Positions 28,401 to 43,400 of a DNA stretch of 64,000 nt are shown in pieces (the stretch's first letter is position 1; each line of letters opens with the position of its first letter). Under the pieces are notes generated by a model. That model saw only the letters and a program-made list of their open reading frames with translations, was not told where the DNA came from and made no database searches. This DNA comes from Liolophura sinensis (Eukaryota; Mollusca; Polyplacophora; Chitonida; Chitonidae): the NCBI RefSeq assembly GCF_032854445.1, contig NC_088298.1, positions 24,821,295 through 24,885,294 of the forward strand, given 5' to 3'. Made by a program: the position numbers and the translations under genes.

Positions 28401-31400
28401 GGCTCAAAATGTTTGGTCATTCACTCGTTTTTAAGCGCTCAGAATAAAAATGCTGACTTCAAATTGAGCCACGTTATCACCAAAATGACTTCCTGACTAA
28501 TTCATGAATGTTTATAGGTGTATTTTATCCCATACCAGGTTTTACAATGATAGCAATGGGATCTAATATATTTTATCCTATACCAGGTTTTACAACGATA
28601 CCAAAGGAATCTAATATATTTTATCCTATACCAGGTTTTACAACGATACCAAAGGGATCTAATATATTTTATCCTATACCAGGCTTTACAACGATACCAA
28701 AGGGATCTAATATATTTTAACCTATACCAGGTTTACCAATGGGATCTAATATATTTTATCCTATACCAGGTTTTACAACGATACCAATGGGATCTAATAT
28801 ATTTTATCCTATACCAGGTTTTACGACACCAATGGGATCTAATATACTTTATCCTATACCAAGCTTTACAACGACACCAATGGGATCTAATATATTTCAC
28901 ACCTTTAGATCATATTGGATGCTTGACTTTTTTTTACCCTTAACATCTTAACAAATGATCTTTGTAAGATCAATACAGATCTCTCAGAATTAGGCAAAAT
29001 TGTTGTTGAATGCGGTGCTCAGGAATTATCACTTAACTGACAGCTGTATGAGTTTATTTCTGGTGGGGGCAATCAATCCAGAGTCTCAAATCACAGAGTC
29101 TCACATCACAGAGTCTCACATCACATCACAGTCTCACATCATATCACAGTCTCACATCACATTACAGTCTCACATCATAGTCTCACATCATAGAGTCTCA
29201 CATCACAGAGTCTCACATCACATTACAGTCTCACATCACAGAGTCTCACATCAAAGCCTGAAACTAGTCAAAATGTGCACTGCTTCAGATACAGTTATGC
29301 AAAATAGAAAATGGAAGATAATACCTTAATCTTACTTGACCATTTCTATCTTTATTATTATACAGCTATCTTTTTTACTTTACAGATTAAAGTCCCAGCT
29401 TTCCCATCAGGACTTGCCTGGTAATCTACAGTGGATCAGAGATGACAGCCACAGTATCATCGCCTGATTAGAAGACTGATGACAGAGAGAACGGCCTATG
29501 CCTGATTAGAAGACTGATACACAGAGAGAACGGCCTATGTCTGATTAAAAGACTGATGCACAGAGAGAACGGCCTATGCCTGATTAGAAGACTGATACAC
29601 AGAGAGAACGGCCTACGTCCTCGACTTCAAAGGAGCTGGCATATATCTGTAATAAACGTCAGTGAAACAGACATCAATCACACCAGGTCAAGGGCAAAAC
29701 AGTCACTGAGTTTCTTAGGAAGCGGTCATGCATGGCTGTGTGAGTTCCACAGCATTCCACGGGCTGTCACAAAGCTTCTCTTGGTCACTCACAGGTCAGT
29801 TTCACATTGGACACCGGTCAGTTTGATGCCTGTCAGTTCAGTTAATGGACCAAGAACTCGAAGCTTTTTACATGATTTCAGCAAACTAGCTGATCAATTG
29901 CATTAAGTACAACTGACTCATCATACAGATTACGGAGAAAAGGATACTGAAAAGGTAGGGATTAACTTAAAAGACAACTAAGAGCACTTAAACTGAATTT
30001 CAATTCCCTATACTTGCTACAACTGCTATAGAACTTAAAACCAACTTGACAGATAAATCATAAGTACAGTGCATGAAATAAATCCAGTTGGCATTCTGTA
30101 CGTCAGAAACAACGAAAAGTTGATGGTCAACTGTTAAAAATGAAAACCTGCAGCTTGCTTAGTCTAGAGGCATATACACAGAATCTTATCTTCTGACAAC
30201 ATCATGTAGCAGAACTGTGGACTTGATTGCTACTGTAATCCTTCAACTACATCACATGTTTACAAGATGTTTATTCAGGCATATTCTGAAGGCATTATTC
30301 TGTGTACACTCACTGATAAAATTATACTTTTTATGAAGCCCCTGAATAAAACTTGGCCAATGTAGTTTTGTATCCAAAATCAAATTAAAAATGTGCATAA
30401 ATTGCACTGAAGGTTGCTCTTTCATTTGTGAAAAGATTCAGGAATTAGGCTACATAGAGTATTTAACTCCCAGTTTGATCAATCACATACCAAAATTGTA
30501 AGCATATAACACATCTGGTACTTTACATGCAGACACATGAACACGCAGGTATACGAATCTGCTCTGACAAAGTTGATGATCTTTGTGAAAATCTGATTTT
30601 AACACTTTGATCATGTTGGCCAAGTGATCTGAAATTATATGTAGTACAGTAGAAAAGACATTTGGTAATTACACATAATGTTAAGCCCCAAATGATAGTG
30701 ACTGGTGAAAATTCAATCTGCAATACAATGTAGGTACATACATGTATAAGTACCAGGATTTGCTCTATCAGTTTGAAGAAGCTGGAATTATATGTAGCAA
30801 AAAGACCTGTTGACGGACAATCTTGCAAATTAATATACATGTATGTATGTACTGTCATAGATACAGGTTGTTCAACTCTCAACAAATGTTATACATGTAT
30901 GTATGTAATGTCTTAGATACAGGTTGTTAAACTCTCAACAAACGTTATACATGCCTGTATGTACTGTCTTAGATACAGGTTGTTAAACTCTCAACAAACG
31001 TTATACATGCCTGTATGTACTGTCTTAGATACAGGTTGTTAAACTCTCAACAAACGTTATACATGCATTCCCCATTATCTTTCTTGAATGACAAATGACA
31101 CTGAACAGCCATGGGTCATGCTGCAGAATGACCTGTCCGAAGGTCTGTGACATCATGTGGGCAACAATCTCAAATACCAAGCGAAAGCAAATGTTTCAAA
31201 AATCTGCCCATAAATGTCAAACAATATGTTTTAGTCACCTGTTGTATGATAGGAGGCACTACCTGTCAAATGGCTAAGATGTAGAATTCCACCTCTTTGC
31301 TCTAATCACGGCAGAAATCATGTGCACAACAATCTCGCAAATCAATACATGTAGTTTCATATTGATACATAGTCTCCTAGCTTTCAGTGCAAGTCTGTCT

Positions 31401-34400
31401 AAAATCTGTGCCTCCATGTAAATGTCAAACATGCATTAGTTCTTGTTCTTTGTATGACAGAAGGTGCCACACAGCAAAAGGTCAAGCTATAGAATGACCT
31501 CTCCATTACAAGCGTCTTTACGGTCACTGCAGAAACCATGTGAGCAAATGACCACTCTGGTCACATCTGGCTGGCTTGACCACTGTGCGCTGACCACTAC
31601 AGTGTACTTTAAGCCCATTGTCATGTCTCACAAATATGTCATAGCTTTGGACTATTTCCACCCGGGATATGAACTGCCCTGAAATTTCAGGACAAGACAT
31701 TTAGTGTTTCCCAGACAGCCTTTATTGTCACATTTTTATGTTGTCTACAAGAGTTACTGAACAATCCAAACAAAAGAAAAGATATCGTACTTTACCCAAA
31801 AGTCCCCCCCCCCCCAAAAAAAGAATATTGCCAGACAAATAAAGGCTATAAAATATTACTTTTGGTGGCGGAAATTCACTCCATGTCTTGAAAGTTTCAA
31901 ATAAACACAGAACAGCTTTCTGAGCTCAATCAATAGAACTCTCAGAATCACATAAAAATGAGTCATGACTGACATTTTTGGTTCTAATACAGTATTTTAT
32001 TAGGAAGACTGATCAATTAAGATACACAAACAGCTGACTTGCCTTTGTGCCTTTAAAACTCACAGGTGAAATAGACAGGTAGGGAGGCAAATTGCACTGG
32101 TTTTCTCACATAATAAGCCCAGCAGTCCAATTACTTCAAAGGCTTTATTACATTATACCACAGAAAATCCAGAGAAAATAAAGTCCATTTCAAAAAGCAG
32201 GTGAATAAAGCTATAACAGGAAATTCACACTTGATAATATCTTTTTTTTTACATAAATGTGTTAAAATATAATTAACTCTCTTCCCATTTTTCCCCACAG
32301 AGACACGCCTAAAGAGACGCCCTACACTCATATGTTAACTTGCTTTTCATTGGCTCGATAAAGCAAGGCAACAGGTGTTGACAACCAAGAGGCCTACTTT
32401 CACCGGACACTTGCTGTGACCAACCAATCAATGTTGTTCATACATGCAGCTTTTGTTTGAACCTTGTGCAACAGATAGCTAAAACGTCAATTCAATGCAA
32501 ATTTGTTAAGCCTGAGGTCTTGGCCTTCTGCATTTCACATTGTGCATAAAAATCAATATATTGATCACCTGTGTATTGATTTTTGGATATTGGGAGTCGA
32601 GGATTACAGGATTGTCATAATGGACCAAACATGTACAATGGATAATACCTCAGACAGTGCCTGGTTTTAGTTAGGAAATTCTGTCACCAAGCTTTTTGTA
32701 TATATCTCAATCAAAAATGCATCTCCAATCTGACAAAATGCATCATGGCCAAGTTTTCATGGGAGAGAGAAAAGAAGATCGTGTTAAAAAGTTTGAAATT
32801 GTGCTGAACACACCTCCTAACCACAGGTTTCAGCCAGGAAATGAAATTTCTGGAGCTGTTGAACTGGAAATCAGTCAGCCGTTGGAAATCTGCTTTTTGG
32901 AATTTACTGTGTGCGGGTATGCGGCAGCTTGCGCAATACATGCGCAGCAAGGACTGTCTTCTTCCAAACGCGAGACGTACATGAGGAAGAGGATTCTGAT
33001 CCTGGGTTCTCCAGATGGCTTGACATCTACGGTCATCATTCCCGGCCGTTACAGTTCAAAGTTCACCTTTGTTCTACCCACTAACTTGCCATCGACGAGT
33101 GTTTATGAGGACAAGAAAGGCAGTTTGTCATTCCAAGTGCGCTACTTCGTGCAGGCTCGACTTTGCGACGATGTTGTGTCTGCCACTTTGCGAGGACTTT
33201 CCAAACGAAGGACGATCATAAAAGTCTTGATGTCTCAGCACAGAGATTTCATCGTTGAACGGCCGTTTGACATAGCAGCCATTCCCATGGCAATGTGGCC
33301 TGTGTCGCGAAGTGAGGACGTTGTTTTAGGATGTGGACCTTTTGACACAGAGAAATCCAGTTTGACGGCCACTCTTAATCAGTCCGTTTACTGTGCTGGT
33401 GACAAAATATTTATAAAACTTGAAACGGATGTTCGTGATGCAAAACATTTCAAATCTTTAAGGTTCGAACTTCGCCAAAGAGTTCAGTTACGAAAAACAG
33501 CAGAAGTACTGCACTTTATCACAGAATCAGTAACTGTCAAGGAGCCTACCTGGAAAATCGAAAGGCTGGAATCAAAACGACCTTTAGCATTCTTCAGAGT
33601 AGCTCTACAAACCTTGAGGAATATTTTGCCATCAATTTTGGAAGGTTGCAATCTTCTAAAGGTGAACTACTCCGTCAAAATTTCTGCCAGACTGGTTAAC
33701 CAAGCGGCCATGATGTTTTTCGAAGTTCCGCTGTCGATTGCGCCCTCCAAGCATACGATCCTGAACATCGACAACAAGGAAATGAAGGTTCCCATTTTCA
33801 AGAGACCAATGAGATTCCCTCGATTCACGGATTCTCACCATGCAACATTTTCACATGACAGCAGCAGTGATTCGAACAATCACTCAAATCGATCATCACA
33901 AAATTCTGATGCTAACAATTCCAGGCAGGTAAGAATATTTTGATCAATTTATTAATGTTATTATTAATTCATTCTGTTACTGAAATTTCACCTCTGGCAA
34001 AACATCTGTAGAATGTATAGAGCTGGTACATTGGCACTTATTTTTCAAATCTGTTGAGGCAATAGGGAAGTTTATCTCTGCTGTTGACAAGTAGTCAAAT
34101 CAGATTAGTCAAAAGTACATGTACATACATGTGTATGAAACATGTCACCATTTACCATCTGGCTTTACATGAACAATACAATTCTGGACTGTCACCATTT
34201 ACCATCCGACTTTACATGAACAATACAAGTCTGGACTGTCACCATTTACCATCCAGCTTTACATGAACAATACAAGTCTGGACTGTCACCATTTACCATC
34301 TGCCTTTACATGAACAATACAAGTCTGGACTGTCACCATTTACCATCTGCCTTTACATGAACAATACAATTCTGGACTGTCACCATTTACCATCCAGCTT

Positions 34401-37400
34401 TGCATGAACAATACAATTCTGGACTGTCACCATTTACCATCCGGCTTTACATGAACAATACAAGTCTGGACTGTCACCATTTACCATCCGGCTTTACATG
34501 AATAATACAAGTCTGGACTGTCACCATTTACCATCTGCCTTTACATGAACAATACAAGTCTGCACTGTCACCATTTACCATCCAGCTTTACATGAACAAT
34601 ACAAGTCTGGACTGTCACCATTTACCATCTGCCTTTACATGAACAATACAAGTCTGGACTGTCACCATTTACCATCCGGCTTTACATGAACAATACAAGT
34701 CTGGGCTGTCTTCATTTACCATCCAGCTTTACATGAACAATACAAGTCTGGACTGTCACCATTTACCATCTGCCTTTACATGAACAATACCAGTCAGGAC
34801 TGTCACCATTTACCACCCGGCTTTACATGAACAATACAAGTCTGGACTGTCACCATTTACCATCCGGCTTTACATGAACAATACAAGTCTGGACTGTCAC
34901 CATTTACCATCCGGCTTTACATGAACAATACAAGTCTGGATTGAAAATATCATCCACATTTCCCATTCATTCAATGAATATTCATTCAAAATTATAACGT
35001 ATTTTATGGTTAGTTAGCTTTTGCATTTATCCAATTCTCTCACAATTTCTCTTTCATCTTTCCAGCAGGTAACGGTGTGCGTCCATGTGTGACGTTGTCA
35101 TGGAAACTGAATGTGAAACTACACAAAGGACACCTAGGAATGCAATTCAATCCCTCAGCCACCTGGAGGAAGATGTGCTCTAATCATTAATTCATTATCA
35201 TTCACATTGTGTGAAATACTTGCATATGTATAAATTTGGGTTGTCAATGAAATGTTTTGTTACCATGGCAACCAATTTAAGACAACATGGACATTATTAC
35301 AGCTGCATTAACCACATGTGAATAAGCTGCATATAGTAGTCCTAAAAACACGATGTTTTTTTAATCTCGCGCTTACATACATCTTGAAATTCTTTAATCA
35401 AACTTTTATTTTCCCACAGAATCTGGAACTAAGTTAAAAATGTACATGTAATTTGCATGTTCACAGTTTGAATGTATTGATAATTAGATGTACTTGCTAA
35501 GCAACAGGTCTTCTGCATGATCAAAGCTGGATTTCATGGTTGAGTCAGCACAGAAAAGTTAGCTGAAGATTAATAAGGTTCACATGTGAAATTTAATACA
35601 CGTATGCTGAAACAAGACTGAGGTTTAAAAGATAACTGCGCAATAAAAATTACCACCACTGTCTCATTTCGTCACTGGCAATTTTTTTTTCTATCCCCCA
35701 ATACGCTCATGTTAAAGAGGTTACACTGTATTTGTAAATCTAGAAGGGCAAATTCAATCCATTTTAGAACAGCCCAAATAATTATCTTTCACAAAATAAA
35801 AGCCACACCTGTGAAAGTGTTCCTGTTCAAAATCTGTCATAAAAGTTCATACAACTTTTAAAGCAAGTCGCATTATAATTTTTTAGAATCAGTTTAATGT
35901 TACAGATAGTGCAGGGATGCATCTGATATTTACTGAAAGGTAATACAGTCATAAATCTTGGTAAATACAAAAAATCTGATTTGATCAGCGAATATGGATG
36001 TTTAGCCAAAAATCTATAATGTAGCCTATTTATTATCTAATTATAAAGGCTTGTCAATACACATCATGTCTGAGGCCTGTCAATACACATCATGTCTGAG
36101 GCCTGTCAATACACATCATGTCTGAGGCCTGTCAATACACATCATGTCTGAGGCCTGTCAATACACATCATGTCTGAGGCCTGTCCATACTTTAATTAAA
36201 GCATGTGTCCAAACACTGCACCTGTGTAATGTACCAAATTAGCCAATGTTATATGTACAGAACACGCATTACATTGCTGCAGTATTGCACATACTGTAAT
36301 TCTTCAACCTTTTCGCAAGTTTGCAAGATGCTTATTCAAACATATTTTGAGGGCATTTTAAAGGGGTATACTGATAAAGTTATACACTTTTTGAGGTCCT
36401 GACTCTTATCTCCAAAATCATATTTAAAACAAGCATTACACTGAAAGTTCAATTTCCATTTGCACAAAGGACCTAAAATGTCACCCCCAAAATGTTTATT
36501 TTCATGGCAGATAAATGCATCCTAACATGTTACTTATGGTGATGAGACTTATTTTCAAGTGAGACATCATCCTCCCATCCACCAAACCTCAAAACGGCGT
36601 TCTAAGATCGACACAACTATCAGAATCATCCAAAATGTGCAATGTGAACTTAGGTGGAACTTTAGGTGATTTACTGTACTCTAAAAAAGAAAAGAAATGG
36701 CCTCTTATATTAATTTGGCTAATGACAATTGATAAAAAAAAACACCCCAGTTTTTTTCACATATTGATATTAATCAGCTTTCTTTTCATGTTACTACCCT
36801 AATTCCTCAACCTTTTCGCATATGAGCAACTTTCAGTGCAATTTATGCACATTTTTAATTCAATTTTGGGGTCAAAACTATATTGGTGGAATTGGTCAGC
36901 TTCAGGGTTTAACAAAAATTATAATTTCATCCGTGTACACAGAATAATGCCTTTAGAATATACTTGAATAAACACCTTGCAAACAGGCAAAAAGGTTGAA
37001 GAGTTACAGTACTTGTACGTATATCTACAGTTAATGATTAACATAAAAAGTTGAAAAAGTTAGAGATCAATTTCCATCATAGAATAAAGAAGTCCTCACA
37101 CATCCCATGATGCATTATGTGTCACAACATCCATGTAATTAGGATTGCACGGGAAAACAAATTCAGGCCTTCTGTTGTTAAAGGCGTTAAAATCTGTTTA
37201 TTCTGATCATGTGAATGGAAGGATAATGCTAATGGCAGAATATTACAATAGTATTGTCCTAGGTTACCCATCATTCAAGGTACATTTTCACACACCACAT
37301 GCAATTAAGGTTGTACTGTTATTGTCACAAATTCATGTAGCATCATTTAGCTTATAATGTCCAGCTTCTTAATTTCCATTCAAAGACAAGTTTAAATCCA

Positions 37401-40400
37401 GTGTACAGCTATCTTATGCAATGAAACACGTTTTCTTTTTCTTTTCTCTTTTTTACATAAAAATTTGTTTCTGTGTGTAAGTATATGTACCAATTGAGCC
37501 CGCAATAGCTTTCATGTCAGAGCATTTATGTGAAGTAACCATGGCAACATGTCTATCCATGTGTGAAAATTCACGACATTGTTTGTTAAAGCAACACATT
37601 TCTGTAGTCCACGGTTTTTGTCTCCTCTTACAGGGGAACTACAATTAATGCTTTCACAAAATCTGTTGTCAACATAGGCCTCTCCTCGTTTCTTCATGAA
37701 AATAATTCAATAAATACTTTTAGCACAAATTTTTACAACTGTTCAGTGTATTTAAAGAACTTGTCTGTCAGTAAGGTATAGGTAGTTATAATTGAAGTTC
37801 CTGTGATTTCCAGTAATTACCTGCAAGAGATACCTTGTAACCTGTAACAAGTGAGAGTTACAAAATGTTCTCTTTTCTGCCTGTATGTCGGCCTAATCTG
37901 GATACAACAGTTTAAAAGGATAAAAAAAACTGACACCAAAAAAAACTGGCTACACATAAATGTTATTACATGACCTCAAACTGCTCTGATCCCTGATGGG
38001 TTGTCGTGAAATCACTTTCAAGAGAGATAAGCAAATATTTCATGTATTATATTATAACTACTGTAATTCTTCAACATTTTTGCATGTTTGCAAGCTGTTT
38101 ATTCAAGCGTGTTAAAAATTATACTTTTTGAGAAACCCTAAAATTGGCCAATCCAACCCTTTGTAGTTTTGTCTCCATAATAAACTTAACAATGTGAATA
38201 AAATAGAGTGAAAGCTCTTCTTTCAAATGCCAAAGATAAAGAAATTAAGGTTAATGTCATAGTCAAGACTTTTTCAAATACATGTATACAATGGTGGTGT
38301 GAGTTTGGTGAGAGCTGGTTGTGGAAACCAGGCAAACCTCCCGGTGGTGTGAGTTTGGTGGGAGCTGGTTGTGGAAACCAGGCAAACCTCCCGGTGGTGT
38401 GAGTTTGGTGAGAGCTGGTTGTGGAAACCAGGCAGACCTTCCGGCGTTCTGAGTTTTGTGAGAGCTGGTTGTGGAAACCAGGCTAACCTCCCGGTGGTGT
38501 GAAGTTTGGTGGGAGCTGGTTGTGGAAACCAGGCAAACCTCCCGGCGTTCTGAGTTTGGTGAAAGCTGGTTGTGGAAACCAGGCAAACCTCCCGGTGTTG
38601 TGAGTTTGGTGGGAGGTGGTTGTGGAAACCAGGCAAACCTCCCGGCGTTCTGAGTTTGGTGGGAGGTGGTTGTGGAAACCAGGCAAACCTCCCGGTGTTG
38701 TGAGTTTGGTGGGAGGTGGTTGTGGAAACCAGGCAAACCTCCCGGCGTTTTGAGTTTGGTGAGAGGTGGTTGTGGAAACCAGGCTAACCTCCCGGCGTAC
38801 TGAGTTTGGTGGGAGGTGGTTGTGGAAACCAGGCAAACCTCCCGGCGTTCTGAGTTTTGTGAGAGCTGGTTGTGGAAACCAGGCAAACCTCCCGGTGGTG
38901 TGAGTTTGGTGGGAGCTGGTTGTGGAAACCAGGCAAACCTCCCGGTGGTGTGAGTTTGGTGAGAGCTGGTTGTGGAAACCAGGCAGACCTTCCGGCGTTC
39001 TGAGTTTTGTGAGAGCTGGTTGTGGAAACCAGGCTAACCTCCCGGTGGTGTGAAGTTTGGTGGGAGCTGGTTGTGGAAACCAGGCAAACCTCCCGGTGTT
39101 GTGAGTTTGGTGGGAGGTGGTTGTGGAAACCAGGCAAACCTCCCGGCGTTTTGAGTTTGGTGAGAGGTGGTTGTGGAAACCAGGCTAACCTCCTGGCGTA
39201 CTGAGTTTGGTGGGAGGTGGTTGTGGAAACCAGGCAAACCTCCCGGCATTCTGAGTTTGGTGGGAGGTGGTTGTGGAAACCAAGCAAACCTCCCGGTGTT
39301 CTGAGTTTGGTGGGAGGTGGTTGTGGAAACCAGGCAAACCTCCCGGCGTTCTGAGTTTTGTGAGAGCTGGTTGTGGAAACCAGGCAAACCTCCCGGTGGT
39401 GTGAGTTTGGTGGGAGCTGGTTGTTGAAACCAGGCAAACCTCCCGGTGGTGTGAGTTTGGTGAGAGCTGGTTGTGGAAACCAGGCAGACCTTCCGGCGTT
39501 CTGAGTTTTGTGAGAGCTGGTTGTGGAAACCAGGCTAACCTCCCGGTGGTGTGAAGTTTGGTGGGAGCTGGTTGTGGAAACCAGGCAAACCTCCCGGTGT
39601 TGTGAGTTTGGTGGGAGGTGGTTGTGGAAACCAGGCAAACCTCCCGGCGTTTTGAGTTTGGTGAGAGGTGGTTGTGGAAACCAGGCTAACCTCCCGGCGT
39701 ACTGAGTTTGGTGGGAGGTGGTTGTGGAAACCAGGCAAACCTCCCGGCGTTCTGAGTTTGGTGGGAGGTGGTTGTGGAAACCAAGCAAACCTCCCGGTGT
39801 TCTGAGTTTGGTGGGAGGTGGTTGTGGAAACCAGGCAAACCTCCCGGTGGTGTGAGTTTGGTGGGAGCTGGTTGAGGAAACCAGGCAAACCTCCCGGTGG
39901 TGTGAGTTTGGTGAGAGCTGGTTGTGGAAACCAGGCAGACCTTCCGGCGTTCGGAGTTTTGTGAGAGCTGGTTGTGGAAACCAGGCAAACCTCCCGGTGG
40001 TGTGAGTTTGGTGGGAGGTGGTTGTGGAAACCAGGCAAACCTACCGGTGTTCTGAGTTTGGTGGGACGTGGTTGTGGAAACCAGGCTAACCTCCTGGCGT
40101 TTTGAGTTTGGTGAGAGGCGGTAGTGGAAACCAGGCAAACCTCCCAGGGTTCTGAGTTTGGTGGGACGTGGTTGTGGAAACCAGGCTAACCTCCTGGCGT
40201 TTTGAGTTTGGTGAGAGGCGGTAGTGGAAACCAGGCAAACCTCCCAGGGTTCTGAGTTTGGTGGGAGGTGGTAGTGGAAACCAGGCAAACCTCCCGGCGT
40301 TCTGAGTTTGGTGGGACATGGTTGTGGAAACCAGGCAAACCTCCCAGCATTCTGAGTTTGGTGGGAGGTGGTTGTGGAAACCAGGCAAACCTCCCGGCGT

Positions 40401-43400
40401 TCTGAGTTTGGTGGGATGTGGTTGTGGAAACCAGGCTAACCTCCTGGCGTTTTGAGTTTGGTGAGAGCTGGTTGTGGAAACTAGGCAAACCTCCCGGCGT
40501 TCTGAGTTTGGTGAGAGGTGGTTGTGGAAACCAGGCAAACCTCCTGGCATTCTGAGTTCATTACAGCCATGTTATTATGGTGATATTACCTACATTACAG
40601 CCGTGGTACGACGGTGATATTACCTACATTACAGCCATGGTACGACGGTGATATTACCTACATTACAGCCGTGGTATGACATTGATATTACCTACATTAC
40701 AGCCATGGTATGACGGTGATATTACCTACATGACAGCCATGGTATGACGGTGATATTACCCACATGATGCATATGACCGGCATAAAGCCATGGCACAATC
40801 ATTCAAAGTCCTTTATACTATGTAAAAGGACAGGTAGTTCCCTGGACCATTATCTTGTCTCACATCCATATGGTACAAGTGGAAATGGTTTGATTTTAGC
40901 AATAGTAGAACCACCAAAATGAAGGTAATAATGCACATATTTACTTATTTTATTTGATTGCTGGTTCACACCACACTTGAGAAATTTTCATTTACACCAT
41001 GGCAACCAGCTTTACGGCCGCAAGTATATGGAGGTCCCATATTAAACCACTAGCCTTTGGCGATTAATCGCCAGTAACTGTGTACCAAACAAGACAGCAC
41101 AGGAAAACAGGAGAATTTCCTGTCCATGAAAATTGCACTCGGCCCAAGACTGATGTTACCTGACCACTGAGAGGTATGCCCCTTAACTGCCCTGCTGATC
41201 ATAAGATTATAATGTTAGTCTCACTTAGGGTTTATTCACCACACCTCTTCATGTACATGAATGAAAGTATGGCATGTTTAACATTCCTTCAACCATTATG
41301 ATTCTGACCACTCCCAGAAAAACACATAAATAACAAAGTCAAATTCTGAAAGACAGATCTGACACGACTATACATGTATATAGACCAGAAGAGAGCAAAA
41401 GCGTGTCATTTTGGATGACAAAGACAACCATAAAAGCCACATTCTGAAGAAGTCTTTCAGAGAATTTCATGAAAAGAATATTTATACACAGATGCATAAA
41501 CACATAGTTGGTACACGTACGTACACCAATGGTTTAGTCATGCTTACATCACCATTAAAAGTGTGACTATAATCTACAAACTTTGGTAATGGACACACCC
41601 TAATTCTTCAACCTTTTCAACCACAATGGCACCCAACATTTTGAAGCCATCTGAGATAACTATGAAGTGTGGAGAATAATAGGCACTGTCAATCGCGAAG
41701 CTTGCATCCTTAGTGAGACGAACAAATCATCTTAATGTTCTTTTCAAACTAATTCTATGTATATAAAATTCCACTGGAAAAAGTGCTTGCGGTGGAAAAT
41801 GAGAGGTAGGCCTACAGGTAAGAGATCAGCAATTCCTCATTTACATATCAATATAAAGCATAATACACAACAAAGCATGTAACACATTTATGGAATTTAA
41901 GCCTTCAAGTTCCAGGTAGCTTGATAACACTGGGATAGGGGGGAGTGGAAAGGTTGTGTGTTGTAATAAGGTTTGTAAATACCAGGGAAGACTTACACCA
42001 TAGTATGAGTGAAAACAGTAACCAGTTGAAAGTTTGAGAAACTGACTGAATAGATGGTGTTTAATGCCCTACTCAAGAATATTTCACTTATGTAGTTACA
42101 GCGCTGGCTGTCATCGGATGAAATCACAGTGCCTGCATAAGCTCAAAGCCACCAGCCTTTGGCAAAATCAACTTTCTTAGGCTATCATGAACCCACAAAT
42201 ACAGTTCAATGTGCTCATGATCTTGTAACTGTATTTCATACTAGTGGACGGCAGGTGATCTCTTTTCACGGTATTTTATCGTTATATAAACATTTGATTA
42301 TTATTATTATTATCCCCTGGGCTCTGCTTGGTTTCCTCCCACATAACACTGGCTGTTGACGTATAAGTGTAATACGTGTATAAGTGAAATATTCTGGAGT
42401 ACGGCATTCAATGTATATGTATGACCTGGACACAAGGTAGTTGTACCATTATAAAGGAATCTCTGCAACATAACAATGCCGTGAGGTAACTCCAATCCAG
42501 TCAGTGTACTAACCTTGTGATATAGATGCCTCAATGTCTGGCACTGACCTGGCTATGATTACCTCCCCTGAATTATGCATCAGCCCCACCCAAACTGACC
42601 TACAGATTGAAGAATGGTTTAAATAACTTGTATACTCAAGCTCATTGACAGATGAGGCCTGACACCGTGAGTGCAGTGGTGCATAACCTGTCATGTAAAC
42701 CTGTATGAGCCTACATGTATATGGTATATGGGTACACAACAATAACAAAAAACACACTTTCAAATTTGTCACCGTGCCTCGCCCGCTCTTAGCTAGTGTA
42801 GTTAAATCATGCACTTCCTTAAAATCTAACAAACCCCTTCCACTCACAACCCCCTCCACCCCCCCCCCACCCCAATAAAAAAACATATAACCAACAAAAA
42901 GACAAAAAACTATAAGGCTGCACTACACATTTTGTGAGTATTCACTATTAGGAATAACTTAAATGTACCCACTTACAGGTACGTGTACTGGGTAGCTCAC
43001 ACTTATAGGTACGTGTACTGGGTAGCTCACACTTATAGGTACATGTACTGGGTAGCTCACACTTATAGGTACATGTACTGGGTAGCTCATACTTACAGGT
43101 ACGTGTACTGGGTAGCTCATACCTGCTCATAGCGCCAGAATCAAACAGTCTCAAATCTGTTAAATAGCTACAGTTAAAAAATACACATACAAATACAAAC
43201 AGTGTTCTTTTGAAATGAATTTATTTATTTACTTATTTGTTTATCTGTATGGTGAATATCTGACTTATATGACAACAGCCAGCATTATGGTGGGAGGAAA
43301 CCAGGCTGGGGATCAAAAATGTATGAATGTATGTACATGCTTGGGGTTTAACGTCGTATTTAACAATTTTTCAGTCATATGACGACGAGGAATCTTTAGG

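Noticed and set aside
38263-40550. Minus-strand frames of up to 334 codons (PGFHNQLSPNS repeats)
   Set aside because: By-products of the ~50-bp array, open in more than one frame; no gene-like flanks or splice sites.
42509-42886. 125-codon minus frame
   Set aside because: No recognisable domain; starts in a poly-C/A stretch and lies among SINE pieces in an intron.
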